DNA of 25,844 bases from a virus: the IMG/VR virus record IMGVR_UViG_3300009183_000331, positions 1-25,844 of that record, one strand, 5' to 3'. Positions 16,589-25,844 of this stretch are shown piece by piece (position 1 is the first letter of the stretch; each line of letters opens with the position of its first letter). Under the pieces are notes generated by a model. The model made no database searches. It worked only from the letters and a program-made list of their open reading frames with translations, and had not been told where the DNA came from. A program made the translations under genes and the position numbers.

Positions 16589-19500
16589 TTAACCTCCACT
16601 AATAACTATGCCGTATGAAACACCCGGATTTTTTGGATCGTCATCTGCGCTTAAAAAACGATTAGCAAAAGTATCCCAACCATTAATATTTTTAAGATCA
16701 CTTCTACATTTATCCCACCAATTAGCAAGATCACGATTTTTAATAGAAGTAATAGAACCGCCACCACGAGCATCCATAGCAGCAATGACTTGATTACGAC
16801 GGTTTAAGTATTCACTAGCCGCTTGCCAAATAGGATCATCTTTATGATCTTCAGCAAAGACAGAATCATTTAGTGCAGTTGTCATAAGAGCAACTGAACT
16901 TTTAGCCATACTTCCACTGTGTTCATTGTAAACTTCAAACCAACCACTGTACATAGGATCATTTTTCATTTGAGATACAAACGTAGTTTTTTCTGCTTGC
17001 AATGAAGGAACTTTGCTTGCACTTGAATATCCCATAGACGCAGCACGAGCATCTAATTGATTTGAAAATTGAGTAAATTTAGCCCAACCAACATTAATAG
17101 CGTTATTAAACCATGCTTCTTCTGGAGTTAAAGATTCACGATACATAGTGCTTACACCCGGAATAGCATTTGCTTTTTGCCAAGCATAAATAGAACCGTC
17201 AAATACGTCATTTGCATTGCTACTAAATAGCATAGACAAAGCAGACAAATCTCCAAGTTTTTGAAGTTCAGGAGAAACAGTTTTAATTAAACTTTCATAA
17301 CGATTAGCCTTACTAACCATACCTTCAGCACTATTTACAACAGATTTTGTCATACCAAGATTTGCCGCTGCTAAGAAATCAGTACCGTATTTTTCCATAA
17401 ATATTCTATCTGCGTCTTTACCCTGCACAGGATCATTTTTAATAGCAATATATTCATCAACAAATGGTTGCAAAGTTGATTCATAACTTGGAGGAAACGG
17501 ACTAAAAGCGTTACCAATTAATTTAACCAAAGTTAAATTGTTTGTCATGGCAGTAATTTCATCAGGCTTAGGATCTTCTGCGCGTAATCCAGCCCTCCAT
17601 TTAAGATGTTCAGTTACATAATTAGCATAATAAGTTTTAGCGTACCTTTCATTTCCTTCACCTTGAAAAATTTCTAAGGCTCTATTAACTGTTGCAGGAA
17701 GCAATTGTTTTGCTAAATCTAAACTAGGACTACCATTGGGACCAAATGTATGATCTTTCATAACAGACCAAATGCTATTAGCCATATCTTGACCAAATGC
17801 AGTAGTAAGCAAAGCAGGAGCATCTGGACCAATAAGAAAATTATGTTCCATTAAAAAACCAGCAGGAACAGCAACAGTAGGACCAAATTGAAAAAGAGTT
17901 CCATTATCTAATTGAGAAGCAATTAAATTTAATTGACTTGGACTAAAAGTTAAATCTAATTGATTGGTTATTCCTAATAAATTTTCAACATTGTCAGGAA
18001 TCCAATCATGCGGAATAGGAATATGAATCATTCCTTTGTCATCCGTAAGATCCATTTGACCCGGTGCTCCCCAAAGATTAGTCATTAATACTGCTACAGA
18101 AGGATCGTTCCAAAGCAAACGACCAACAGTAGTAACAGAGTTTTGTGTAGCACTAATAAATGGGATGGCAATTTCGCCATAAGTACCAAGATTAGTTCGA
18201 CGTTCAATAGTGAACATCCACTCTTTAGTATCTTTTAATGCACGAAGATGAGCCTGCTTTTCCAACTCATTATATTGACGCATAGTAATTTTTGCATCTT
18301 TACCAATACTGCTTTGAAGAGTACCAATCATTTCAAGCAAACTATCTTTATATCGCTTGCCATAAAAAGGAGCACGAACAAGAGCATCTTCAGGAAAAGT
18401 ACCAAGCCATTTCATTCCAGTAGAAGTAATGGTATTAATACTTTCGCGTATAGAAGCAGAACCAAGTTCTTCAGAAATATGACCAATAACAGGTTTTAAT
18501 GCGTACACTGCTTCACCATTAATATTTTTTTTATCAAGATAATTTTTTACAAAGTCGCCGTTAAAACTATCATCAGGAATCATAGTTTTCATATAATTTT
18601 GTAATTCTGGACTAGGCGCAAGAATTTGATAACGATCAATAGTTTGTTGAGCAATCTGTAATGCTTGATCATAATCTGGACGAAAGAGTGCAGCATCAGG
18701 CAATTCAATTTTAGGGTCTTTAATTTTACGAGCAGCATACGTTTCTCTTAACTGCCTATTTTCACCATTAACAATAAACTCAAGAATTTGTTTACCAGAA
18801 GCATCAGTATGCAAAAACTTAGCAATATCTTCAACACTAGATCCGTTAATAGCCATCTGGCCTATTTCAGAATACTTAACTTGACGCAAAGCAGAAGCAA
18901 CACCATTAAAATAATTTTCATCACCCGGTTGAACATTTACATAATTTTTCATCCGATGAATACGTAAAGCATTACTCATACTATTAGAAGCACTAACTGA
19001 CATGGAACGAGTAGTTGCATCAGCAGATAAATTAGACAAAGCAACATTTGTATAATCGGAATCTTTATTAAATGCTGCACGCAAAACAGTGCCATCAGGA
19101 GCAATAATAGTTCCATTATGCACACGCATCTTTGCCGCACCTTGTTGACGAAAAGCAGATAAAGCAGAAGTTTCATTATCAAGTTCCATGCGCCTACGCA
19201 TTGAATCTTCAAGAGTTGATCTCATTAATTGCATGTCATCAAGTACAGCATTACTAGCAGTAAGCAATTCACTGTTCCCACTATCTAATTCGCTAATTGC
19301 TTTAGCCTTATCATCAGCACTCATTTTTCGAGATTTTTGAATTTTATTAACTTGTTTTTGATAGTCATCTAATTGAAATTTAGTAATTTTACTTACACGA
19401 ATTTTATTATCTACAGCGGCAGTTAATTCGTCAGCAAGATTTTTTAATTCTTCAGTATCAGCACCAGCAGCCTTAGCCCGTTCAATTTTTGCTTGCAAAT

Positions 19501-22195
19501 GATTTTCTTGTGAACGATAAAAATCCAACATAAAATCACGAGATTCACTATTAACATCTTCAATGAATCGTCCGGGTTGTTGAACAAATTGATTGTATTT
19601 AGCAATATCAGCATCACGAGCAGAAATTTCACGATCTAACCATTTTATGTAATCTTTTGGCATAAGAACATTTGATTTTCCTGCTTTACGCAAAGTGGCA
19701 GCAGCCTCAGCGGAACGAAGAGTTTTGCCAAATGTAATATGACTATAAACATTAGCAGGAGTATTTTTTAATGTTTGTACTGCGGCGTAACGCAAAGGAT
19801 CAAGAGAAAATGTGTAAGCAGATGCTCGGAACAAACCTTCCATTACGTTACGTTGTGTGTAACCTAAACGAAGAAGAACTGATGGTCGCCAAACTTCATT
19901 AAATGCGTCATAAAAATCTTTAGCATTTTGACCAAAAAATTCTCCGCGTTTGTCCCATTTTTGCAAAGAATCTGATTCACTGTGCATACGCAATTGTTTG
20001 TCAAGTTGTTTATAGTTAATCATGTAAGTGCCATTTTGCAATTGAGACTCAAGCCAAGGAGCAACATTCTTTGTGTTATCTTCATCAATCCAAAAACCAA
20101 CATCTTTAATATTGTCAGTAATTTGTTTTCTTTGAGTCATTGCATGATTTTGTAATTCTTCAGCGGCTTTTTTACTCATACCATGCCATTGAGCAATATC
20201 AGAAAATATTAAATCTTCAATTTTGCTTAATGCTACTTGTGCTGATTCTGCACCAGCGGTAGAAGAATGTAGTGATTCCATATACATATCTATTAATTGT
20301 TCACGACGATTTCTTCCACCAACAAATTTTTCTTCACCATCAATAATAATTTTACGAGCATCACCAGAATAAGTAGGAACATCATTTAACACAGCATTAA
20401 GTTCTTTCCAAGAACCCATTGCGGCTGCACCTTTAGTATTAATAAATCCTGAAGGATTTTCTTCACCAAGCCAACGCCATATATTAACTGTCTTGCTAAT
20501 TCCTCCACGACCAAATTGATCTTTTGTCCATCCGCGAGCAGTAAGAGGATTATTAACTCTTTTCATTTCTTCAATTTGATTACCGCCTTTAAGCGTAATC
20601 ATTTTTCCAGTTCCATACTTTTGCCCACGACTAGCAGCAATTTCATATCCAGCATTAGAACGATTCATGCGTGATTGTTCTACTCGACGACCAAACGCAT
20701 TATCAACAGAAAATCCACTTTTAGAACCAGCAAATATATTAGTTGTATTAATACGCATTTGTTCATCAAGTAAAAACTTTTGCAAAGAAGGATCATTAGC
20801 AATTTGATCGTTCAATTCACTCTTTAACAATCCTTGCAAAGTAGGATCACTCATATCATCAAGTTGACCAAGAGTTCCATTATCAATAGCAGCAAAAGTA
20901 CGTTGCGCTTGTTGTTTTGACTTTAACAAATTGTTGTACTCAGGAGTACCTTTAGTAGCAGTCTCTAACAACTTAGCAATTTTTGCTTCAGCCTCAGCAG
21001 CATGATCCATTAATATTTTACGTTGACTTGGACTACGATCAAGAATACTCATAACAGCCTGACGCTGTTCACGCGCAATAGGCATAGCAAGAGAAGGGCG
21101 TTTAACCATAAGTTCAGCAGCCGCTTCAGGATCACCAAAACCATGACGAATAATTAATTGAGCAATTTCTTCATCTTTATTACTATGCAATGCGGCAGAG
21201 ATTGTTTCAGAACCAGTAGCACCACGAAGACGTTGAGCAATTTGTCCAGAAGAAAGAATTTTTTTACCAGTAACAGGATCTACTTCTGCTGTTCGTGCAG
21301 CAAATTGAGCAATAGGAGCCTTTTCTGCCATTGGTTTAGCAAGACTTTCAACCATTTGCGTTTTAAGACGAGCAGTACCACCTTCACCTTGAAAAATGTC
21401 ATCAAGATATTTTAATTTACTTACCTTTGCGGCTTTACCAGCAAATAAAAGAGGATCAGCAAAAGTAGTAAATACTGCATCAGAAAGACCAGAAGCCCAT
21501 TTGCCTACAGTTGAATCTTGAAAAGCAGCCTTACGCATACCGGCATCAGTAATATCAAAGTTTTTGTCACCAAGAGGACCAGCAGCATTAGTGCCAGCAA
21601 GAAAACCACCCAGTAAAGAAAATGGGCTAGTAATAAAGTTCATTGCAGAACCTACTAAACCACCTTGTTCTTGCACATTCTTAGCACCAGCCGCTAAAGA
21701 AGCCTGACCATAAGAAATTTGTCCAGCCTGATCCCAATTAAAAGTTTGTACACCACCCGGAGCAGCCGATACAGCCCATGAAGCACCTTGATTAATACGG
21801 TCGTAACCCCATCCAAGAGAACGCCACATGCCATCCCAAGCCCATTCAACGGGATTGTCTTGAGTGTCAGTAAAATCAAAAAGACTTGCAAGAAATCCAG
21901 TAGCCGCTGCAATAGGTCCACTAGCGGCTTTAGCCTGCATGGGATTTTGTAAAGCAGCAGTCATTTTTGCTTGATCTTGTGGTGAAACATAATTAGATGC
22001 AAGAGTTGAAACAGGAGTTCCCAATGTAGTATTAGGAGTTTTTACGACACCTGTTGAAGAAACAGAAGCAGGAATTGAACTATTAACACTATCAGCAGTC
22101 CAACCTAACCCAGAAATGTCTTTTGTTACAGAAGAATCCCACCATGCTGCTTTAGTATCTTTTACTGGTTTTTTTGCTGGATCTTTAGTTGACAT
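16589..22195 (-). CDS. Giant putative internal (ejected) virion protein, 1868 aa
   Basis: At 1868 aa this is the longest gene in the window. The N-terminal 220 residues contain hydrophobic, aromatic stretches (PVEWAWDGMWRSLGWGYDRI near 110-130 and NFITSPFSLLGGFLAG near 190) that could touch membrane. The centre is helical, with VWRPSVLLRLGYTQRNVMEG near 765 and long coiled coils from about 870 to 1010 (KQVNKIQKSRKM, MRSTLEDSMRRRMEL). Near 1330-1365, RRTNLGTYGEIAIPFISATQ and RLLWNDPS resemble the 'FPF' region of podoviral internal virion proteins. I see no transglycosylase, lysozyme or polymerase motif. The likely role is a core or ejection protein that forms a channel for DNA, as gp15/gp16 do in T7. 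Its place between portal and scaffold is unusual. AAGGG lies six bases before the ATG. Codons in the middle are AT-rich. Confidence 0.7.
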   Translation of the reverse strand: MSTKDPAKKPVKDTKAAWWDSSVTKDISGLGWTADSVNSSIPASVSSTGVVKTPNTTLGTPVSTLASNYVSPQDQAKMTAALQNPMQAKAASGPIAAATGFLASLFDFTDTQDNPVEWAWDGMWRSLGWGYDRINQGASWAVSAAPGGVQTFNWDQAGQISYGQASLAAGAKNVQEQGGLVGSAMNFITSPFSLLGGFLAGTNAAGPLGDKNFDITDAGMRKAAFQDSTVGKWASGLSDAVFTTFADPLLFAGKAAKVSKLKYLDDIFQGEGGTARLKTQMVESLAKPMAEKAPIAQFAARTAEVDPVTGKKILSSGQIAQRLRGATGSETISAALHSNKDEEIAQLIIRHGFGDPEAAAELMVKRPSLAMPIAREQRQAVMSILDRSPSQRKILMDHAAEAEAKIAKLLETATKGTPEYNNLLKSKQQAQRTFAAIDNGTLGQLDDMSDPTLQGLLKSELNDQIANDPSLQKFLLDEQMRINTTNIFAGSKSGFSVDNAFGRRVEQSRMNRSNAGYEIAASRGQKYGTGKMITLKGGNQIEEMKRVNNPLTARGWTKDQFGRGGISKTVNIWRWLGEENPSGFINTKGAAAMGSWKELNAVLNDVPTYSGDARKIIIDGEEKFVGGRNRREQLIDMYMESLHSSTAGAESAQVALSKIEDLIFSDIAQWHGMSKKAAEELQNHAMTQRKQITDNIKDVGFWIDEDNTKNVAPWLESQLQNGTYMINYKQLDKQLRMHSESDSLQKWDKRGEFFGQNAKDFYDAFNEVWRPSVLLRLGYTQRNVMEGLFRASAYTFSLDPLRYAAVQTLKNTPANVYSHITFGKTLRSAEAAATLRKAGKSNVLMPKDYIKWLDREISARDADIAKYNQFVQQPGRFIEDVNSESRDFMLDFYRSQENHLQAKIERAKAAGADTEELKNLADELTAAVDNKIRVSKITKFQLDDYQKQVNKIQKSRKMSADDKAKAISELDSGNSELLTASNAVLDDMQLMRSTLEDSMRRRMELDNETSALSAFRQQGAAKMRVHNGTIIAPDGTVLRAAFNKDSDYTNVALSNLSADATTRSMSVSASNSMSNALRIHRMKNYVNVQPGDENYFNGVASALRQVKYSEIGQMAINGSSVEDIAKFLHTDASGKQILEFIVNGENRQLRETYAARKIKDPKIELPDAALFRPDYDQALQIAQQTIDRYQILAPSPELQNYMKTMIPDDSFNGDFVKNYLDKKNINGEAVYALKPVIGHISEELGSASIRESINTITSTGMKWLGTFPEDALVRAPFYGKRYKDSLLEMIGTLQSSIGKDAKITMRQYNELEKQAHLRALKDTKEWMFTIERRTNLGTYGEIAIPFISATQNSVTTVGRLLWNDPSVAVLMTNLWGAPGQMDLTDDKGMIHIPIPHDWIPDNVENLLGITNQLDLTFSPSQLNLIASQLDNGTLFQFGPTVAVPAGFLMEHNFLIGPDAPALLTTAFGQDMANSIWSVMKDHTFGPNGSPSLDLAKQLLPATVNRALEIFQGEGNERYAKTYYANYVTEHLKWRAGLRAEDPKPDEITAMTNNLTLVKLIGNAFSPFPPSYESTLQPFVDEYIAIKNDPVQGKDADRIFMEKYGTDFLAAANLGMTKSVVNSAEGMVSKANRYESLIKTVSPELQKLGDLSALSMLFSSNANDVFDGSIYAWQKANAIPGVSTMYRESLTPEEAWFNNAINVGWAKFTQFSNQLDARAASMGYSSASKVPSLQAEKTTFVSQMKNDPMYSGWFEVYNEHSGSMAKSSVALMTTALNDSVFAEDHKDDPIWQAASEYLNRRNQVIAAMDARGGGSITSIKNRDLANWWDKCRSDLKNINGWDTFANRFLSADDDPKNPGVSYGIVISGG

Positions 22196-22352
22196 ATGAA
22201 CCCTTAGCCTTAACGCTTACACCAGTAAGATTAAAAATAAATTCATTTCGATCTTCATCACTAGGCCAATTAGCGTTAGAAAGAGCAAAAATTACTGGAG
22301 CATGTTGCACACCAAAGGCTTGAGTAAAAGCATCAAGATTACGCACAAACAT
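22185..22352 (-). CDS. 55-aa hypothetical protein
   Basis: This short frame begins at ATG 22352, one base after the previous stop, with AAAGGGAAG upstream, and ends 11 bases inside the giant gene. The protein begins MFVRNLDAFTQAFGVQHAP and contains ALSNANWPSDEDRNEFIFN, ending KAKGSYVN. It is compact, mixed in composition, and fills what would otherwise be a 158-base gap exactly. No family is recognised. The tight fit and good ribosome site make a real gene likely. Confidence 0.65.
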   Translation of the reverse strand: MFVRNLDAFTQAFGVQHAPVIFALSNANWPSDEDRNEFIFNLTGVSVKAKGSYVN

Positions 22353-22353
22353 A

Positions 22354-22737
22354 TTAACTTCCCTTTATGTAGCGGATAAGAATTTTCACGCTGTCAGGTG
22401 TATCGGGACGATTCATAATTGGGTCAAGTAATGGTATCCATTTTTTTAATGCTTGTGTTTCTTGAATACGAGTATCAAAACCAGTCATTGCTTCAGGACC
22501 AGCACCAGCGCCAGTAGGAAGACCAGTAGTAACAGGTTCATTAGGACGCTGCGTTGGGTCAGAAAGGTTAGGAGTCTGATCTGGATAGATAGGTAACTGC
22601 ATAGGAGCAGAATTAGCAGGTGCAGTCATGCCACCAGCAGCAGCAGTGTCTTTGCTTTCATCCATTTTCATACCCAAATCTGTACGATTTGCATAACCTT
22701 TACCCGGAGTACCTTCACGCTTGCCACCACGAGGCAT
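22354..22737 (-). CDS. Small portal-adjacent protein (127 aa)
   Basis: The product starts MPRGGKREGTPGKGYANRTDLG, then has a long Pro/Asn/Thr-rich disordered middle containing RPNEPVTTGLPTGAGAGPEAM. It ends in a helix (KKWIPLLDPIMNRPDTPDSVKILIRYI). I recall proteins with this same 'MPRGGKRxGTPGKxYxNRTDL...TGLPxGxGPGPEA' layout directly after the portal in actinophages and other environmental phages, with no known function. Disorder plus a C-terminal helix suggests a portal- or capsid-binding accessory. It is TAATG-coupled to the portal. Confidence 0.75.
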   Translation of the reverse strand: MPRGGKREGTPGKGYANRTDLGMKMDESKDTAAAGGMTAPANSAPMQLPIYPDQTPNLSDPTQRPNEPVTTGLPTGAGAGPEAMTGFDTRIQETQALKKWIPLLDPIMNRPDTPDSVKILIRYIKGS

Positions 22738-24608
22738 TACATTGCCCCCCGTCCAGCGTTACGCATTGGCATAACAGTTTGTGCAGGACGGCGCAACGTA
22801 CTCATCAACTGGCTAAGACCTTCCTGACCCGGAGAAGCACCCGGAATAGGAGACATACCAGCCGCACCCTGAGGACCAGCCATAGCCGCTACAGTTCCAC
22901 TAGCAGCCGCCTGATCCGCTGTCATCTGACTTTGATCCTGAGGACCACCAGCAGATTCTTGTTGCTTCTGTTGCTCTTTCAAAGCATCCTCAGTAACTTT
23001 ATTCAAAGCCTCAGCAAGTTCCATCTTGTCATACTTAACAAGATTCATAATCTTAGAAAGAGTCAACGGAGGAATAGCGCCCGATGTAGCCTGCTGTTGC
23101 AACCCAGCCATAAGAGCCTGTTCCAAACCCTCACTAATGATTGAGTCATGTTCCTGCTCAGGGTTATCAATGTACGGATCAAGAGTAGCGGCAGTTGCCT
23201 TAGACATAATGCCAAGACCAACACGCTGCCCAATACCAATAATGAGAGAGTTAATATCGCTACCTGAAGCCGGATACGAAACAACATGTTCATCAGTAGC
23301 AAACGTTTCATTAGGAGTGTAAGTAACAGGACTGTTAGCGTTACCAGTGCCAACAAAAATAGTCTTAGTAACATCTCCAGCCCACGATTTAGCAAGAGCA
23401 ATAGCGCACTCGTTCTCTTCTTCAAGAGAATAAGCAAACGCTTCTTGTGCTTCTGCTACAGGGAAGTCAATAACAGCGGAAAGTACAGCGTCGCCTCTGC
23501 GACCAGTACGGATACCTGTACTGGATTCGCCGCCAAACTCCGCTGGAATACCAGCAGTGACACGCTGATTTCGTTCCAGTCTATCAATAGTGGGGTTAGT
23601 AAGGTAACCCGGTTGCGATTGAATGTCACGGATGTCTCCACCAGCAATGATGTTGACCATTCCAGTACGCCCATCGTGGGGTCCGTCAAGGAAACGACCG
23701 ATTTCACCCGGACGACTAACCAAATAAGTATCAGGGAAAATGCCCTTCTCCACAGCGATAACTTCAAGAGCCATCAACTTAGCCTGTTGGAAGTACATGC
23801 CAATCATATTGTCAAACTGGCCTGCTGCTGTATCAAGAGTAATCCGCATTGGAATTATTACAGGGCACTCTTCTCCACGGTTAGGGTAGCCTTCTAGTTC
23901 TATACCCCGTAATGCTTGTCCAGTAAGTTGTTCTACATAACTATCTGAATATTGATTATGGTTTTTGTACCCAGCAGCAATTAACTGAGTGCTCTCTTTA
24001 TCAATAAATTCAATAAGAAGAATACTTGCATCATTAGGTATGTCAGTTCTACCCATAAGGTTATAAAGTTTGTCCCCGTATCCCATGCTACGCATCCAGC
24101 CAGCAGAACGACGATATGCAAAAATGCAGTCAGTAGGAGTTAGGCGACCCGGAATAATGTCTGTGCTTGGGTAAGTTTCAAGAGGATGACGGACCTGCCA
24201 AGTAGGAAGTTGTTCTTTATAATCCCAACGAACAACTACAGGACTCATGCCATAAGCAATAAGGTGACGGCCTCGCTGCTTCATCTTCATAGGCACACGG
24301 TCTTCTTGCCACCATCCAGTGACAGTGCGTGAAGAATTCTGGGCATTACGGTCGGAAGCACGATTGCCCGGTTTGACTGAAGCAAAATGTACGGAAGGAA
24401 TTACTGAAGTGATACGTCCAGCCATTTGATCTACGCCAGCGGCAAGAAGGTTAGGGGTAGAAGGCATCTGATTCTGTTCAAGATCAGGAAGAGGAATCTC
24501 CATAGTGCCGTTATAGATAGACTGAATCATTTTCATCTTGCTATGGATAGGCCCATAAAAATTGACACGCTGCTTATAGAGAGTAAGAATCTCGTCAGTA
24601 GTTTTCAT
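22737..24608 (-). CDS. Portal protein
   Basis: I start at ATG 24608 (MKTTDEILTLYKQRV), which overlaps the terminase stop as ATGA and has GGAGAGGG five bases upstream; this gives 623 aa. The core shows GVDQMAGRITSVIPSVHF and RTVTGWWQEDRVPMKMKQRG. These are followed by ayGMSPVVVRWDY-type strands, QVRHPLETYPSTD, and a later helical crown region with TSTGIRTGRRGDAVLSAV and FPVAEAQEAFAYSLEEENE. This pattern and the place right after the terminase identify the dodecameric portal through which DNA enters and leaves the head. The last 120 residues are Gln/Ala/Gly/Pro-rich and probably disordered. Family assignment is by remembered sequence pattern and gene order. Confidence 0.85.
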   Translation of the reverse strand: MKTTDEILTLYKQRVNFYGPIHSKMKMIQSIYNGTMEIPLPDLEQNQMPSTPNLLAAGVDQMAGRITSVIPSVHFASVKPGNRASDRNAQNSSRTVTGWWQEDRVPMKMKQRGRHLIAYGMSPVVVRWDYKEQLPTWQVRHPLETYPSTDIIPGRLTPTDCIFAYRRSAGWMRSMGYGDKLYNLMGRTDIPNDASILLIEFIDKESTQLIAAGYKNHNQYSDSYVEQLTGQALRGIELEGYPNRGEECPVIIPMRITLDTAAGQFDNMIGMYFQQAKLMALEVIAVEKGIFPDTYLVSRPGEIGRFLDGPHDGRTGMVNIIAGGDIRDIQSQPGYLTNPTIDRLERNQRVTAGIPAEFGGESSTGIRTGRRGDAVLSAVIDFPVAEAQEAFAYSLEEENECAIALAKSWAGDVTKTIFVGTGNANSPVTYTPNETFATDEHVVSYPASGSDINSLIIGIGQRVGLGIMSKATAATLDPYIDNPEQEHDSIISEGLEQALMAGLQQQATSGAIPPLTLSKIMNLVKYDKMELAEALNKVTEDALKEQQKQQESAGGPQDQSQMTADQAAASGTVAAMAGPQGAAGMSPIPGASPGQEGLSQLMSTLRRPAQTVMPMRNAGRGAM

Positions 24609-25844
24609 GCAATCCCTCTCCGAACGTAACCCATCCATGAGGGACGGTTTAGTTGATATAAACCTTCCCTACGAGGAGTGTAGTGGTTCTCCACCGCTAA
24701 TTTAGCAAACCATGTAGACATAATAAGGTCAGTAGTGTCGTAATCCGGGTATCGCGTGGCTTCATCAATAAGATTTTGACATCTTTGCCTAGAAGTCATG
24801 TCACCCCAAGGAATACGAATCATACCCTGACGAAACAAATCACCAATAGATTCAAGCCCATATTTAGGGTCTTGCTTGTTAATACTTGTGGTGTGTGGAA
24901 CAAATGCTACCCCTGTCATCGCTGACCATTTTTGCACATGTGGCTGCGACAAGAGCCAACGCTGAGCAGCGTTGACCTCAACCACAACGTGCGTAATCGG
25001 GATACCAAGATCGTTTGACTGGAAGTACATTTCATGGATAAGCCCTGACCAATCAAAAGTATTAAGGTCCAACGATAGGAACTGTTCAGGGTTCATGCGC
25101 CGCTTGTGCAAGTCCACGATGTATCGGTTGCCTGACTCTGGGTCATAGATCCACCAAATAATACCCCACCATTCTGTAGGAGAAGGGTCAACAGTGATGT
25201 AGGACCAGCCGTTGCCGTTGAGTAGGTTCTCTGGTGGGTCAAGGAAGACACGTTGCCTGTCTAGGCAGCCCGGTGCTGGGTATCCTTCAGCGTCAATGCC
25301 ACCTGTGATCCATGTTGGGTCAACTAGGCCACCAATAATGTCGCCATCTTCTTGCTGATACATGATGGCAAACGAGCGAGGGTTATTATGCTTGAGAGTT
25401 TCAAGATGTTTCCACGGCAAACGGTATGGATCTAGCAAACAACCTTTAGGCCAAGCCTGTACCGAATCATGATCTCCACTACAAATATCTTCATCATGGG
25501 ACTTATACACCACATGCCTATACTTGACAGTCTCATCCATGTTTTTTTTATCAAGGCAATAACGGTACAAGTCATCGTGTTGAATCCGCTGACCCTGCAA
25601 AAGAAGAGTGCCACCCGGTTCAAGACGAGTCTCAGCCTCAGCGTCCCACCACTCCCTTAACTGTTCCTTTGATTCCGCAGTCTTTGTATTCTTGCGGTCA
25701 ACAAGGTCATCCCAGAGAACAAAATCAAAACGACCACCAAGGAAACCTGAGTCTTGGCCCCAAGCCGAAACGGTCGGTTCTTTGTCGTCGAGTTGAACGC
25801 CATCCAATTGTCGGACCACAAGGGCTTCACCACGCCATAGGTCT
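24605..25844 (-). CDS. Terminase large subunit, 5' end cut by window edge
   Basis: The frame is open to the right edge, reading DLWRGEAL before the first internal start-like codon, so at least 412 residues are visible and the N-terminal part with the Walker A loop is missing. RFDFVLWDDLVD is the Walker B strand with its acidic pair, and LLQGQRIQHDDLYRY is the coupling motif. The nuclease half shows YITVDPSPTEWW (first catalytic Asp), ITHVVVEVNAAQRW (central Glu) and TTDLIMSTWFAKLA (last Asp), as in RNase-H-fold terminases. The enzyme packages DNA into the prohead and cuts it. It precedes the portal with an ATGA overlap. Identity is very secure; only length and start are unknown. Confidence 0.93.
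   Translation of the reverse strand, partial: DLWRGEALVVRQLDGVQLDDKEPTVSAWGQDSGFLGGRFDFVLWDDLVDRKNTKTAESKEQLREWWDAEAETRLEPGGTLLLQGQRIQHDDLYRYCLDKKNMDETVKYRHVVYKSHDEDICSGDHDSVQAWPKGCLLDPYRLPWKHLETLKHNNPRSFAIMYQQEDGDIIGGLVDPTWITGGIDAEGYPAPGCLDRQRVFLDPPENLLNGNGWSYITVDPSPTEWWGIIWWIYDPESGNRYIVDLHKRRMNPEQFLSLDLNTFDWSGLIHEMYFQSNDLGIPITHVVVEVNAAQRWLLSQPHVQKWSAMTGVAFVPHTTSINKQDPKYGLESIGDLFRQGMIRIPWGDMTSRQRCQNLIDEATRYPDYDTTDLIMSTWFAKLAVENHYTPRREGLYQLNRPSWMGYVRRGIA

Overview
This window is the structural and lysis half of an uncultured tailed bacteriophage. Every gene I can support lies on the minus strand, so the genome reads from high to low coordinates: terminase large subunit (entering from the right edge and cut there), portal, a small portal-adjacent protein, a 55-aa protein, a giant 1868-aa virion protein, three Ala/Gly-rich virion proteins, scaffold, major capsid protein, a run of very basic small proteins, a collagen-like fibre with its glycine-rich partner, a glycosyltransferase, a head-tail connector, a large tail protein, a second fibre with a second glycine-rich partner, two small membrane proteins and an M15 endolysin. 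No tape-measure protein is visible and a very long internal-type protein is present, so a short-tailed (podovirus-like) particle is the best guess. The families of the scaffold, portal neighbour, holin, M15 lysin and connector are ones I associate with phages of Actinobacteria. With the moderate GC (rows counted by hand run from about 32 to 57 percent), a freshwater-type actinobacterial host is a reasonable but unproven inference.

Layout. 22.2-25.8 kb: DNA packaging (terminase, portal, two small proteins). 13.8-22.2 kb: four proteins probably carried inside the head or ejected, led by the giant one. 13.54-13.77 kb: the only sizeable non-coding gap, with a good sigma70-like promoter inside an inverted repeat. 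12.0-13.5 kb: scaffold and N4-gp56-like coat protein. 11.93-12.02 kb: a strong GC-rich hairpin directly after the coat gene. 9.3-11.9 kb: six small genes, five of them strongly basic (Lys/Ala-rich) and one a 48-aa Cys-motif protein. 6.5-9.3 kb: first fibre module (114-aa protein, collagen-like fibre, Gly-rich protein, 64-aa protein). 5.4-6.4 kb: family 2 glycosyltransferase. 1.0-5.4 kb: connector, tail protein, second fibre and second Gly-rich protein. 26-1004: lysis cassette.

The genes are packed almost without spaces. Most junctions are TAATG, TGATG, ATGA or GTGA overlaps, which points to translational coupling along long messages. The promoter before the scaffold and the hairpin after the coat gene would bracket these two genes as a separately boosted unit, matching the high demand for coat and scaffold. 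The least understood parts are the giant protein placed between portal and scaffold, the five-gene basic cluster, and the paired fibre plus glycine-rich modules.
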